Shown: positions 41,486 through 50,957, counted from the first letter of the stretch. The stretch: 64,000 nt of DNA from an uncultured Lachnospiraceae bacterium (GCA_900546325.1 URCR01000005.1:28995-92994); one strand, 5' to 3'. The notes: generated from the letters alone by a model not told the origin. A program made the numbers and translations.

Positions 41486-42745
41486 ATGAAGCAGAAAAAA
41501 GTAATTGCCTTGCTTGCAGTGGCAGCAATGACAGTCGGATTATTCAGTGGATGCGGATCTGGGACATCGGGGGACAAAAAATCCGGAGGGAAGGAGAAAA
41601 TCACACTTTGGATGCCGACATTTGCCGCGACGGATGCAGAGGTGACTGACGAGGAATTCTGGGGAGAAAAGATGGAAGCATTCGGAGAAGAAAATAATTG
41701 TGAGGTAAAGGTAGAGATTATTCCGTGGGATAACTATGAGGAGAAATACCTGACGGGAACAACTTCTGATGACGGTCCAGATGTCGGATATATGTATATG
41801 GAAATGTTCTATGATTATATCGACATGGGAGCATTGACAGATATTGATAAATATTTTACGGACGAGGAAAAATCAAATTATCTGTATTATGAACTTGGAA
41901 ATATTCAGGAAGGACAATATGCGCTTCCGGTTGTTGTGGGAAATCCAAGAATTCTCGTGGCAAATATGGATATTTTAAATGCAGCAGGAGTCGATAAGAT
42001 TCCGGAAAACTGGGATGAACTGGTAAGTGCCTGCAAGAAGATTCAAGAGAGCAACCCGGATGTGGCGCCGTTCCTTCAGGACTGGGGAAATCCACATTAT
42101 GGTTCCTTGAATGAAATTTACTGGCCGTATTTCTGGGGTGCAGGGGGAGAAATCGTAGACGAAGAGGGAAACCTTACGATTGATTCCAAAGAAGGGCTGA
42201 AAGCGACAGAATTTTTATACAGTCTGAAAGAACAAGGAATCCTGCCGGATTCCTGCACGTCAAATGACGATGTATTGGAGCCGTTTAAGAATGGAGAGGC
42301 GGCAATGGCGGTACTTGCATCCAGCAATGCACTGACAGTCGGAGATAAGGTCAACTGGGATTTCCAGCCGTTGATCAAAGGGCCGGAAAAAGCACAGACA
42401 TTTGTTGCGGCAGACTCCCTCGTCATGTTTGAAAAATGTGAGAACAAGGAACTTGCGGCAAAACTGATGAAATATATCACAAGTGCAGATGTGATGTCTG
42501 ATTTCCACAAGACAGTATCCGAACAGCCGCCGATCACAAAAGATGAAACATATTCGGGAGATGAGCGGTTTACAGAATTATTCTCCGATTATGGAGAAAA
42601 CTTTGTATCACTTCCTGTATTTAAAGGGGCAAGTTCTCTCTACGATACACTGTATAAGAATCTTCAGTCTATGATGCTGGGGGAGATGACGCCGGAAGAA
42701 GTATTGAAGCAGACGACAGAGTACTATAATACGAATTTGAAATAA
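41486..42745 (+). CDS. Sugar ABC transporter substrate-binding lipoprotein
   Basis: 419 aa family 1 (MalE/MsmE-like) binding protein. Signal peptide with lipobox LFSGC (Cys23), then a bilobal domain with KITLWMPTFAATD, VEIIPWDNYEEKYLTG, DVGYMYMEMFYDY, a NWDELVSACKKI linker, and FMNGEA-like FKNGEAAMAV. Anchored outside the cell, delivering a sugar or oligosaccharide to the two permeases that follow. RBS AAAAGGAGGAAAC. The substrate is unknown. No ATPase gene is adjacent, so a shared MsmK-type ATPase is likely. Confidence 0.93.
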   Translation: MKQKKVIALLAVAAMTVGLFSGCGSGTSGDKKSGGKEKITLWMPTFAATDAEVTDEEFWGEKMEAFGEENNCEVKVEIIPWDNYEEKYLTGTTSDDGPDVGYMYMEMFYDYIDMGALTDIDKYFTDEEKSNYLYYELGNIQEGQYALPVVVGNPRILVANMDILNAAGVDKIPENWDELVSACKKIQESNPDVAPFLQDWGNPHYGSLNEIYWPYFWGAGGEIVDEEGNLTIDSKEGLKATEFLYSLKEQGILPDSCTSNDDVLEPFKNGEAAMAVLASSNALTVGDKVNWDFQPLIKGPEKAQTFVAADSLVMFEKCENKELAAKLMKYITSADVMSDFHKTVSEQPPITKDETYSGDERFTELFSDYGENFVSLPVFKGASSLYDTLYKNLQSMMLGEMTPEEVLKQTTEYYNTNLK

Positions 42746-42760
42746 GACAGTAGTTAATCA

Positions 42761-42808
42761 GAAAATCAGCTGTCGGGAGAATCTAAAAGGTTCTCCCGAT
42801 TGATTTTC
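42761..42808 (+). other. Long hairpin between binding-protein and permease genes
   Basis: GAAAATCA (42761-42768) and TCGGGAGAA (42773-42781) pair with TTCTCCCGA (42791-42799) and TGATTTTC (42801-42808), with a small internal loop. No long T-run follows. Hairpins at this place in sugar ABC operons commonly stabilise the binding-protein mRNA or attenuate permease expression. Confidence 0.7.
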
Positions 42809-42860
42809 AAAGAGGCTGACAAAAATGAAAGAAGAAAAATAAAGAGAAGGAAGTGATTCT

Positions 42861-43739
42861 ATGTCCAGGAAAAAAAAGGAGGCATTGCAAGGAATCTTGT
42901 ATGTGCTGCCAAGTTTTATCTTAATCATGGCTTTTTGTATTGTTCCCATTTTTATGTCGGGGTATTTTAGTTTTACAAGCTACAATATTATGACACCTCC
43001 AAAATTTGTCGGACTTGAAAATTATGAGAGAGTATTTCAAGACAGTTATGTGGCAGATGCGGCGAAAAATACATTGTTATATGTGTTGATGACGGTGCCG
43101 GTACAGACGATTCTATCATTGATCTTTGCCGCATTTCTTGCATATAAAATGCAGAATAGGGCAGGTGGTTTTTTAAGAAGTGTCATGTTTATCCCGGTAA
43201 TTGCTTCTGCGGTTACGGCAGGAACAATCTGGAGAATTATCTTAAATACAGAGGGAGGTCTCTTAAACAACATTTTAAATTTCCTCCACTTAGATTCGGT
43301 CAATTGGCTGGGAAGTACGAAGACTGCACTGATCAGTATCTGCATTGTTGCGGTTTGGAAAAATGTCGGGTATTTCCTTGTTATCTATTATGCAGGAATC
43401 ATGGGAATCTCTAAAGATCTCTACGAGGCGGCAAAAGTAGACGGGGCAACTTCGATTCAACAGTTTTTTAAGATCACGATGCCAATGTTAAAGCCAATCA
43501 CCTACCTTGTAGTGACACTTGGAATTATCTGGTCGTTCCAGGTATTTGATCTTGCATATCTGATGACGGGTGGAGGTCCGGGACGTGCGACTGTCACATT
43601 GGTCATGGGAATTTACAATGCGGCATTTAAACAGTATAAGATGGGATACGCATGTGCGATGGCGATGCTGCTTCTTGTGATTGTCGTGGTGATTAACATC
43701 GTGGAAAATCTGTTTTTCAAGGAAAGGAAGGAGAAATAG
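42861..43739 (+). CDS. Sugar ABC transporter permease (MalF/MsmF-like)
   Basis: 292 aa, six spans. The ATPase-docking EAA loop is visible: EAAKVDGATSIQQFFKITMP (residues ~190-210). N-terminal KKKEALQGILYVLPSFILI is typical. RBS AGAAGGAAG. Member of the importer operon with the second permease one base downstream of its stop. Confidence 0.93.
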   Translation: MSRKKKEALQGILYVLPSFILIMAFCIVPIFMSGYFSFTSYNIMTPPKFVGLENYERVFQDSYVADAAKNTLLYVLMTVPVQTILSLIFAAFLAYKMQNRAGGFLRSVMFIPVIASAVTAGTIWRIILNTEGGLLNNILNFLHLDSVNWLGSTKTALISICIVAVWKNVGYFLVIYYAGIMGISKDLYEAAKVDGATSIQQFFKITMPMLKPITYLVVTLGIIWSFQVFDLAYLMTGGGPGRATVTLVMGIYNAAFKQYKMGYACAMAMLLLVIVVVINIVENLFFKERKEK

Positions 43740-43740
43740 T

Positions 43741-44589
43741 ATGGCAGGTACCAGTATTGCAAACATGAAAAAACAAAAAGCATGGACACCGCTTGGAATC
43801 ATCGGACTTCTCTTTCTTCTGATTTTTGCGGCGATCTGCATTGCCCCGTTTCTGTATATGCTGATCATGTCCTTTACACAGTCCACGACACTGATGATCT
43901 CGTGGAGCGATGTAAACTTTACAGATTTTACAAACTATGAGCATGTGTTTGGAAAGAGTGGATTTTTCCGTTCGCTGATGAACAGTGTGATCGTTGTCGG
44001 CTGTTCTTGCTTTTTCAACTGTGTGATCGCTTCGATGGCAGCATATGGATTTGAGAAAAAACATTTTTGGGGCAAAGAATTTCTCTTTAAAGTTTATATG
44101 CTCACTCTGATGATTCCGGGGCAGGTCACAATGATTCCGGTGTTTATCATTATGAAAAAATTAGGGCTTCTGAACACTTATTTTGCGCTTGTAGTCATTA
44201 TTTTAAATGCATTTGGAGTATTTCTGATCCGGCAGTTTATGGAAAGTGTCCCGGATGAACTCCTGGAGGCAGCGAAGGTAGACGGTTGCCCGGAATATAA
44301 GATTTTTATCAATATTGTGATACCGCTGATTAAACCGGTGCTTGTGTCACTTGTTGTATTTACATTTGTCACTTCATGGAATGATTTTATGTGGCCGCTT
44401 GTATCTACGACAGATTCGTCGATGTATACACTGACAGTTGCATTGTCGCTGCTAAAGACACAGTATCAGACAAATTATGGATTGATCTTAGCGGGGGCGA
44501 CGGTATCCTTTATCTTCCCATTCATTTTGTACGCGTTTTTGCAGAAACAGTTTGTGGAAGGGATTGCACTTAGCGGAGTGAAGGGATAA
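43741..44589 (+). CDS. Sugar ABC transporter permease (MalG/MsmG-like)
   Basis: 282 aa, six spans. EAA loop EAAKVDGCPEYKIFINIVIP (residues ~178-197), and the C-terminal GLILAGATVSFIFPFILYAF ending in VKG as usual. Forms the translocation pore with the preceding permease. Confidence 0.93.
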   Translation: MAGTSIANMKKQKAWTPLGIIGLLFLLIFAAICIAPFLYMLIMSFTQSTTLMISWSDVNFTDFTNYEHVFGKSGFFRSLMNSVIVVGCSCFFNCVIASMAAYGFEKKHFWGKEFLFKVYMLTLMIPGQVTMIPVFIIMKKLGLLNTYFALVVIILNAFGVFLIRQFMESVPDELLEAAKVDGCPEYKIFINIVIPLIKPVLVSLVVFTFVTSWNDFMWPLVSTTDSSMYTLTVALSLLKTQYQTNYGLILAGATVSFIFPFILYAFLQKQFVEGIALSGVKG

Positions 44590-44640
44590 AATAGATGGAA
44601 AAGATTCAGAGTCATGAAACTCGGAAAGAGAGGAAAGTCA

Positions 44641-46299
44641 ATGAAGTATTTCAGAATCAAAATGGTATCTGAGATGGAAAAAGTATTTGCAGACAAGGAA
44701 CCGACAGGGGAGGGAAGTCTTGCAAAGCTGACCGCATTAAAAGGGGAAACAGTATCTTTCCAGATTGCCTATTACTGGGCAGCAAATGGAAAAGAAAGAG
44801 GGCAGGTGGAAGTGATCTCTCCACTCAAAGAGCAGGTAAGTGTCCGTCTTGTACAGCTTGTACCGTGTGAGTATCCATGTCACATGAGCAGGGATGAAGA
44901 TTATCTTACGACTGCACCCGGTTTATATCCGGATCTGCTGACAGAGATTCCAAAACTTGGATTTCCGATGGTGAGCGGTCAGTGGAGGAGTCTGTGGATC
45001 GATGTGGAGATTACTCCGGAAACGCAGGCAGGCGATTATCCGTTAGAAATCCGTCTGACACAGGGGGAAGATCTGATCGGCAAACTGGAGATTACATGTG
45101 AAGTGATCGATTATGTACTTCCAAAACTTCCGGTTCCGCATACCGAATGGTTCCATACCGACTGTCTTGCAGATTACTATCATCTGGAAGTATTTTCGGA
45201 GGAATATTGGGAAGTTGTCGAAAATTTTGTGAAAGCAGCAGTCAAGAGAAACTGCAATATGATTCTGACGCCGGTATTTACTCCGCCGCTTGATACAGCT
45301 GTTGGGGGAGAGCGGCTCACGGTACAGCTTGTAGATGTAAAGGCGGAAGGAGACAAGTATACCTTTGGATTTGAAAACTTTGAAAAGTGGGTAAATTTGT
45401 GCCGGAGATGCGGCATCGAGTATTTTGAGATTTCTCATTTGTTCTCCCAGTGGGGAGCTGTCGCAGCGCCGAAGATCGTCGGAGAAAAAGACGGTAAAAC
45501 GATCAAGTTGTTTGGATGGAATACAGATGCTTCCGGGGAAGTGTATAAAAACTTCCTGCACCAGTTCTTAACAGCTCTGAAGGAAGAGATAGAGAAACTT
45601 GGAATTCGTGAGAAAGTTTACTTCCATATTTCAGATGAGCCTCAAATGTCACAGATTGACTCTTATCGCACAGCGAAAGAAGTTGTGGCAGAAGACTTAA
45701 AAGACTGCGTTGTATTTGACGCGCTGTCGGATTATGATTTTTACAAAGAGGGACTGGTCAGCCAGCCGGTATGTGCCTTAGACCATATCGAACCATTTTT
45801 AAAAGACCGTCCGGAGAAACTGTGGGGCTATTACTGCACGGGACAGTGCCGGGAGGTATCGAACCGCTTTATCGTACAGCCGGGATATCGGACAAGAATT
45901 TTAGGAGCACAAATGTATAAATACCGGCTGGATGGATTTTTGCACTGGGGATATAATTTCTACAATTCAGAAAAATCTCTTTATCCGATCGATCCATACC
46001 GTTGTACAGATGCATCCGGGGCATTTCCGTCAGGAGATCCATTCCTTGTATATCCGGGAAAGGACAGAAAGCCGGAAGAATCGATTCGTCTGATGCTGAT
46101 GAATGAAGCTATGAGCGACCTGCGGGCAATGTATCTGCTAGAGGATCTGACAGATCGGGAGACTGTGATGAGATGCATTGAGCAGACACCGGAGGAAGAG
46201 GTCACATTTTCAAAGTATCCAAGAAATATTTCTTATATGACAGCATGCAGAGAGCGGGTCAACGAAGCAATCCGTGCAGCTATTCAGAAAAAGATTTAA
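44641..46299 (+). CDS. DUF4091 domain protein, glycoside-hydrolase-like
   Basis: 552 aa, cytosolic (no signal peptide). N-terminal beta domain (~1-150) and a TIM-barrel-like region with YFHISDEPQMSQIDSYRTAK, in which Asp and Glu look catalytic, then DUF4091 at the C-terminus (DGFLHWGYNFYNSEKSL). Encoded with the sugar importer, so it probably acts on the imported sugar; the reaction is unknown. Start ATG 44641 with GAGAGGAAAG; the in-frame ATG at 44614 lacks a good RBS. The last 20 bases overlap the end of the convergent AraC gene. Confidence 0.88.
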   Translation: MKYFRIKMVSEMEKVFADKEPTGEGSLAKLTALKGETVSFQIAYYWAANGKERGQVEVISPLKEQVSVRLVQLVPCEYPCHMSRDEDYLTTAPGLYPDLLTEIPKLGFPMVSGQWRSLWIDVEITPETQAGDYPLEIRLTQGEDLIGKLEITCEVIDYVLPKLPVPHTEWFHTDCLADYYHLEVFSEEYWEVVENFVKAAVKRNCNMILTPVFTPPLDTAVGGERLTVQLVDVKAEGDKYTFGFENFEKWVNLCRRCGIEYFEISHLFSQWGAVAAPKIVGEKDGKTIKLFGWNTDASGEVYKNFLHQFLTALKEEIEKLGIREKVYFHISDEPQMSQIDSYRTAKEVVAEDLKDCVVFDALSDYDFYKEGLVSQPVCALDHIEPFLKDRPEKLWGYYCTGQCREVSNRFIVQPGYRTRILGAQMYKYRLDGFLHWGYNFYNSEKSLYPIDPYRCTDASGAFPSGDPFLVYPGKDRKPEESIRLMLMNEAMSDLRAMYLLEDLTDRETVMRCIEQTPEEEVTFSKYPRNISYMTACRERVNEAIRAAIQKKI

Positions 46300-47179
46300 T
46301 GGAGCGGTGATACTGGGAAGGTGTCATCCGTGTGTAGTTTTTAAATTGCAGCGAAAAATACTGATAAGATGAGTAACCGAGCAGGTTTGCAATCTGCGAA
46401 TAGTTGTAATGGTTCTCGCGGATCAGTTTTTTCGCTGCTTCTATTTTCAGCCAGGCAAAATATTCCATGACACCGCAGCCCTTCTTCTTATGAAAAATAT
46501 TTTGAAGGTGGGAGCGTCCGATCATATTATCTTTACAGATCTGGGCGACGGTCAGATGCTCCGAAATATGCTGGTTTAGATACTGGATGACCTGACTGAG
46601 AAAGATATCGTGATCACGGTGTAGCATGGGATGCTCCGCCTCCTCGTAGGCGAAGAGAGGTTCTTCCTCAGAATAGCGACGGAACAGACTGATCAGCATG
46701 GATTCTAATGAGATTTTGATAATCTGTTCACTCCCAAACGCAGTGTGAGGGTAGCGCTCCAGTTTGCAGATATACGGATTATTTAAAGGAGTATAAAAAG
46801 TTTTCTTCGCTTCTGTGAGGATCTGACCAAGATAGAACCCTTCGGTGGCATTGATCGTGACGATCCGGTCCCGGAAAAAATCCATGCAGGGGGCGCCGCA
46901 GTCGAAGGAGATGACGATCAGGTTTGGAGCAATTTTTCCATTTGCTCTCAGTGCATGGAATTCATTCGGTTTATGGAAAATCATCTCACCCTTTTCCAAA
47001 ACAAGATTTTGATCTCCGGCGGTAACTTCAATGACACCATTGTCCACGCAGAGCAGTTCCCAGAAATCATGAGATTCCCCCTCGTAGACAAAATCCTTTG
47101 TATATTCAAAATAGTGGATAGAGTAGATTTCTGTAATCACAAGATCTTCCATCAGAGAGATACTCTCGTAAGCGCTCAT
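46280..47179 (-). CDS. AraC-family transcriptional regulator
   Basis: 299 aa. N-terminal cupin sensor (~15-110, HDFWELLCVDNGVIEVTAGD, FHKPNEFH) and two C-terminal helix-turn-helices (~200-295: LTVAQICKDNMIGRSHLQNIFHKK, then YNYSQIANLLGYSSYQYFSLQFK). Start set by GGGGAGG before ATG (plus 47177-47179); the longer open frame upstream lacks an RBS. It converges on the sugar operon and overlaps its last gene tail to tail by 20 bases, so it is the likely sugar-responsive activator of that operon. Confidence 0.92.
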   Translation of the reverse strand: MSAYESISLMEDLVITEIYSIHYFEYTKDFVYEGESHDFWELLCVDNGVIEVTAGDQNLVLEKGEMIFHKPNEFHALRANGKIAPNLIVISFDCGAPCMDFFRDRIVTINATEGFYLGQILTEAKKTFYTPLNNPYICKLERYPHTAFGSEQIIKISLESMLISLFRRYSEEEPLFAYEEAEHPMLHRDHDIFLSQVIQYLNQHISEHLTVAQICKDNMIGRSHLQNIFHKKKGCGVMEYFAWLKIEAAKKLIRENHYNYSQIANLLGYSSYQYFSLQFKNYTRMTPSQYHRSIKSFSE

Positions 47180-47290
47180 TTCACGACACCTCCCCGTCTT
47201 AAAATATGCAGTATGAATGAAAACAAACTTTGAAAAATAAATCTTTATTGAGAAGAAATCGGATTCAAAAATGAATTCTAAAAAGATATC

Positions 47291-47352
47291 AAGGCTCAGA
47301 GGCGGCGCTGACTGTCGATGAATCGACAATGCAGAGCTGCCTTTGAACCTTC
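47291..47352 (-). terminator. Long hairpin, probable terminator of the interrupted binding-protein gene
   Basis: Inner perfect palindrome TGTCGAT-GA-ATCGACA, outer arms AAGGCTCAGAGGCGGC (47291-47306) and GCTGCCTTTGAACCTT (47336-47351) with a few mismatches. On the minus strand a TCTTTTTAG run follows. It lies between the AraC start and the 47481 stop. An attenuator for araC is the alternative. Confidence 0.6.
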
Positions 47353-47400
47353 TGAATATAGATTAATACTATTTTATGAGAAGAGAGATGTCAAGAAGAA

Positions 47401-47466
47401 TAGGGAATTTAATTCTATAAAAAGTGCTTTAAAATAATGAAAATCTATAAAAGTAGGGAATTTAAT
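47401..47466. repeat. 13-nt direct repeats
   Basis: TAGGGAATTTAAT at 47401-47413 and 47454-47466, each with a nearby TCTATAAAA (47414 and 47444). In the A/T-rich gap after the truncated binding-protein gene. No function seen. Confidence 0.5.
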
Positions 47467-47480
47467 GTTCTTATCTTGGC

Positions 47481-48305
47481 TTAATTTTTCTTTGCCTTTT
47501 CTGCAAAGGTTGTTGTGACAAGATCTTTGTAAGGAACACGGTTTTTCAGTTCGCCGGAATCTTCGAGAATATCCTGAAGAAGTTCGAAGCTTTCCTCCTC
47601 AAAGACGAGATTATTTTTCCATGTATCCTGATCATAGTATCTTGTCACGATTGTTGCGATCGTATCGAGGTCTGTCTCTTTAAACTGTGGAGCGATCACT
47701 TCGGCGATCTCCTCTGGAGAGTGGGCGCGCACGAAATTCATTCCTTTTTGAAGTGCATTTGTAAATTTCTGAATGATCTCAGGATTCTTTTTGATATAGC
47801 TTTGTTTGGCGCAGAAAGCAGTGTATGGAACATATCCGCTGTCGGTTCCGAGAGAAGCCACGACGTGACCTTTTCCGGCAGCCTCCAGAGAAGTGGCGTG
47901 AGGTTCGAATTCTACAGTGAAATCAGAATCATCCTCGGAAAACGCTGCTGCGGTAGACCCAAAGTCGATACTTTGATTGATCTCGACATCTTTGGCAGGG
48001 TCAATGCCGTTTTGACGGAGAATATATTCAAATACCATTTGCGGCATACCACCTTTTCGTCCACCAAGTACTTTCTTTCCTCGAAGGTCATCCCATGAGA
48101 AGTCAGGCATTTCCTCCCGGGCGACAAGAAAGTTGCCGGCGCGCTGTGTCAGCTGTGCAAAGTTGACAACATAGTCATTGGCTCCTTCATTGTAAGTGTA
48201 GATCGAAGCTTCTGATCCCATAAATCCGATATCTGCCTCGCCGGAGAGAACGGCGGTCATAGTTTTATCGGCGCCAAATGGGGCAATATAATTAGTACAA
48301 AACAA
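47481..48305 (-). pseudogene. ABC substrate-binding protein (NMT1/THI5-like), 5' part removed by prophage
   Basis: 274 codons remain. The remnant starts inside the binding domain (around GADKTMTAVLSGEADIGFMG) and continues normally with LVAREEMPDFSWDDLRGKKV and the second lobe to a natural stop. Signal peptide, lipobox and the first ~60 residues are absent because the integrase gene begins two bases away. Relatives (SsuA, ThiY, TauA) bind sulfonates, thiamine precursors or nitrogen compounds; the ligand is unknown. Permease and ATPase partners would be expected upstream, beyond the prophage. Confidence 0.85.
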
Positions 48306-48306
48306 T

Positions 48307-49704
48307 TTATAAAAAATCCACCTCTTTTATCGTAGAATCATCATTGAGGTGTATCTGTTTTATTATGGATCTCCAAAATGCCCGCCGATTCTCAAGCGAT
48401 AAAGAATCGTACATTACTTTAAAATCTGTTTGGAGAAGCTTCTCTAGTTCAGAATAATTGTGTTTCGGTTCTTCAAGTGCAGGATCAGAGGTGGCAAAAG
48501 CGAGTTCCTCTTCTAATCGCTGGTATTCTTCATCGTAATAATCAAAAGATATCCTCCCCTTCTGAAATAGCAAATTAAGCCTCTCCATCTCTTTGTTCAA
48601 TTGCGCAGGATTTTTTGCTTTGCGGATTTTCTTTTTCTCCTCATTAATTTTATTGCTTCTTATTTTATATTTTTCATATTCGCTAGATAAGTTCTCAAGC
48701 AAATATTGTTCAATAAGATTCTGACTTACGCGGTGTCTATTCGGGCAAAGATGATCAACTAAAGCTTTGTTGCAGCGGTAATAGCAGTAGGTACGTTTTT
48801 TGCCGGTTTTACGGTTTGAAATCGATGAGCATCCGGTTCCAACTAATTTCTGACCACACAAAGGGCAGCGCATTAGGCTTGTGAATAGATATACTCGACC
48901 TGATGGTGTCCGCTTTACATTGCGGACGGATATCTCTTGAATTTCATTCCATTCTTTTTCTGTAAGATATGCAGGGCAGTAGGGGTATCCTCGATATGTG
49001 CCCTTATAAAATTCGCTAGAAAGCATAGTTTTAAGCATTCCGTAAGAAAAATCAATTCCGTAAGTACGCTGCATATATTTCATTACATCTTGTTTTCCTT
49101 GGTGTTTTCTATAATGCTGGAAGAAGTCAATTACCATGTGTTCGGTTTCGGGATCTTTAATCATGCATTTCTTTCCATCGACTACACCTGATTTGTAGCC
49201 GAATGGCATATTCGCTTCGCCAAAGATTAGACGCCCATTTTTAATAGATGCTTCGTTTACAAATTTGATACGTTCTGAGGTTGTGTCAACTTCGTTTTGT
49301 CCAAACGATAGCACGACATTTAATTGCAGCCTGCCATCCCGCGTCTCCATATTGATTCCGGGTTCGGATGCAGAGATCCACCGTACACCGTACTCATCTA
49401 GGATATCCTGCACTTTGTAAAAGTCCGATAGGCTTCGAAACCACCGATCGAGCCGCCAGAAGATGATCACATCAATTTTCTCCTGCTTTACATCCTCTAT
49501 CAGTGCATGGATAGCTTTTCGTTTCTTCAGTTCCTTTCGCGCGGTTTTTCCCTCATCCGCATACACTCCAACAACAGACATGTTATGTTCTTTAGCATAG
49601 TGCTCTAAATATTCTTTTTGCGCTTGCAGGGATTTTCCATGTACACTCTGCTCGAAGGTAGATACACGGATATAGATAGCACATCTCAAAATTTTTTCAG
49701 GCAT
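48307..49704 (-). CDS. int: Large serine recombinase (phage integrase)
   Basis: 465 aa site-specific recombinase. The N-terminal catalytic domain has Ser15 in IYIRVSTFEQS and the conserved FWRLDRWFRS; the recombinase domain follows. A zinc-ribbon domain has CPLCGQKL and a downstream YRC-N-C pattern, and the C-terminal coiled coil is rich in Lys/Glu (~350-440). Full length for small members of the large-serine class. RBS GGAGTGAT precedes the start. It lies at the element's edge, its stop two bases from the disrupted host gene, as expected for the left attachment region. Confidence 0.95.
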   Translation of the reverse strand: MPEKILRCAIYIRVSTFEQSVHGKSLQAQKEYLEHYAKEHNMSVVGVYADEGKTARKELKKRKAIHALIEDVKQEKIDVIIFWRLDRWFRSLSDFYKVQDILDEYGVRWISASEPGINMETRDGRLQLNVVLSFGQNEVDTTSERIKFVNEASIKNGRLIFGEANMPFGYKSGVVDGKKCMIKDPETEHMVIDFFQHYRKHQGKQDVMKYMQRTYGIDFSYGMLKTMLSSEFYKGTYRGYPYCPAYLTEKEWNEIQEISVRNVKRTPSGRVYLFTSLMRCPLCGQKLVGTGCSSISNRKTGKKRTYCYYRCNKALVDHLCPNRHRVSQNLIEQYLLENLSSEYEKYKIRSNKINEEKKKIRKAKNPAQLNKEMERLNLLFQKGRISFDYYDEEYQRLEEELAFATSDPALEEPKHNYSELEKLLQTDFKVMYDSLSLENRRAFWRSIIKQIHLNDDSTIKEVDFL

Positions 49705-49775
49705 TTCATATCACTCCTTCGTAAATTATATTAAAAATAAGTATAAAAATAACAGCCATCGAATACATGTTCCGA

Positions 49776-49879
49776 TTGCGATAGCTGCACGAAGATGATA
49801 CAATATATTTGCTTGAGATAGTGTACATCTTCGGGTGTATATTAAGCCGTTCGGTATTACCAGTACCGGGCGGTTTTTT
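49776..49879 (+). ncRNA. Candidate small RNA in the integrase-lipoprotein gap
   Basis: Promoter TTGCGA (49776-49781), 17-bp spacer, TACAAT (49799-49804). A predicted transcript from about 49811 contains a hairpin with a C-TTCG-G tetraloop (around 49831-49836) and ends at an intrinsic terminator (CCGTTCGGTA / TACCGGGCGG, T-run 49874-49879). No ORF of size fits within ~70 nt, and no gene lies on this strand here. The evidence is compositional only. Confidence 0.5.
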
Positions 49880-49899
49880 ATTTATCGTATGATAGATTT

Positions 49900-50745
49900 T
49901 TATTCAAATCTATAAATTTCATAAACATTTCCAAGTAATCCCCAAAAAACATTTGTAGATCCATCTGCCATCTGTAAACTCATTAAATCTTCAACAGATC
50001 CGGATACAGCAATTTTGTCTCCCGTTTCAACAGATCCAAGGACTTCTTGATCATACATAAATGAAATATTTTTGCCTTCAGCTCCAGTGATTGTGACAAC
50101 CGTGTCGTCGTATAGATCGCTTGGGGTATAGGTTACTGTATCTTCCATAAGATTCATTGCGTTTTCAAATTCATCTAAAGTCTGAACAAGCGCCACTTCC
50201 CCTTGAATAACGGAAGTACCATCAATACTGTCGTAATCATCTAATATTTCTTTAACATTATTAGTATATGTATCGTCAATTTTTTCAGGAGATAATATTT
50301 CTACATTAGATAAAACGCCGTATCCGTTATCAACATCTGAAAATATGCCTTTCACAAGAATATTTTCCCCTTCTTCGATGAAAATACTTTTATTTTGCAT
50401 TTTGGTGTCAAAGAAGCAAAAAATAGAATATTCTTCATTAGAAGAACTTATCTGGAATGATATGACTGAGTTTTTCTTTTTACCCCGCAATGTAATCTCT
50501 TTATTATACGGAAGACCTGTTTCTTTAGAACATTTTTTATAAATAGCTCGCCCTTCGTCGCCGAGCTTTTCTTCCTGAGTTAAGTATTCTGTCTCCTTAT
50601 TGAATTTCTTTTCGGTTTCTTCATAAATAGCACCAAATTCATCAATATCATACTCTGATTTTTGTTGTTTAAGTTGACCACAACCAAATAACGGAATAAT
50701 GGTCAGTGCGGTAATTAACAAAATGCCACCTAATCTTTTTTTCAC
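49900..50745 (-). CDS. Prophage lipoprotein, function unknown
   Basis: 281 aa. Starts with GTG behind GAGAGGAAATAAAA. Signal peptide with lipobox LFGC (Cys22), then a beta-rich domain repeated twice in outline (~80-165 and ~175-275; the second contains VQGEVALVQ-like and ITGAEGKNISFMYD), similar to small OB-fold tRNA_anti-like domains. Located in the lysogeny module between integrase and repressor, where superinfection-exclusion lipoproteins often lie; that role is inference. Confidence 0.7.
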   Translation of the reverse strand: MKKRLGGILLITALTIIPLFGCGQLKQQKSEYDIDEFGAIYEETEKKFNKETEYLTQEEKLGDEGRAIYKKCSKETGLPYNKEITLRGKKKNSVISFQISSSNEEYSIFCFFDTKMQNKSIFIEEGENILVKGIFSDVDNGYGVLSNVEILSPEKIDDTYTNNVKEILDDYDSIDGTSVIQGEVALVQTLDEFENAMNLMEDTVTYTPSDLYDDTVVTITGAEGKNISFMYDQEVLGSVETGDKIAVSGSVEDLMSLQMADGSTNVFWGLLGNVYEIYRFE

Positions 50746-50803
50746 TTTTATTTCCTCTCTTTCCCCTGCATTCCCTCTTTAGTACGCCACATTTATATAA
50801 CGC

Positions 50804-50911
50804 CTAAGCATTCATATCTTCTTCTCTTTCTTTTGGACGATGTTTCTCAAGCTCTTCCTGTTCAAGGATAAATGTTAAGCTATCGTCAAAAAGGTGTATT
50901 TCTTTTTCCAT
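50804..50911 (-). CDS. Small acidic ORF (35 aa)
   Basis: ATG on the minus strand (plus 50909-50911), AGGAGG 14 bases upstream, stop at 50804-50806. Charged, helical, rich in Glu (FDDSLTFILEQEELEKHRPK). It lies immediately upstream of the lipoprotein gene on the same strand. The long RBS spacing weakens the call. Confidence 0.4.
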   Translation of the reverse strand: MEKEIHLFDDSLTFILEQEELEKHRPKEREEDMNA

Positions 50912-50957
50912 TTTTTACCGGTATACCTCCTATATTTTATCTTTTATAATTGCAAGT

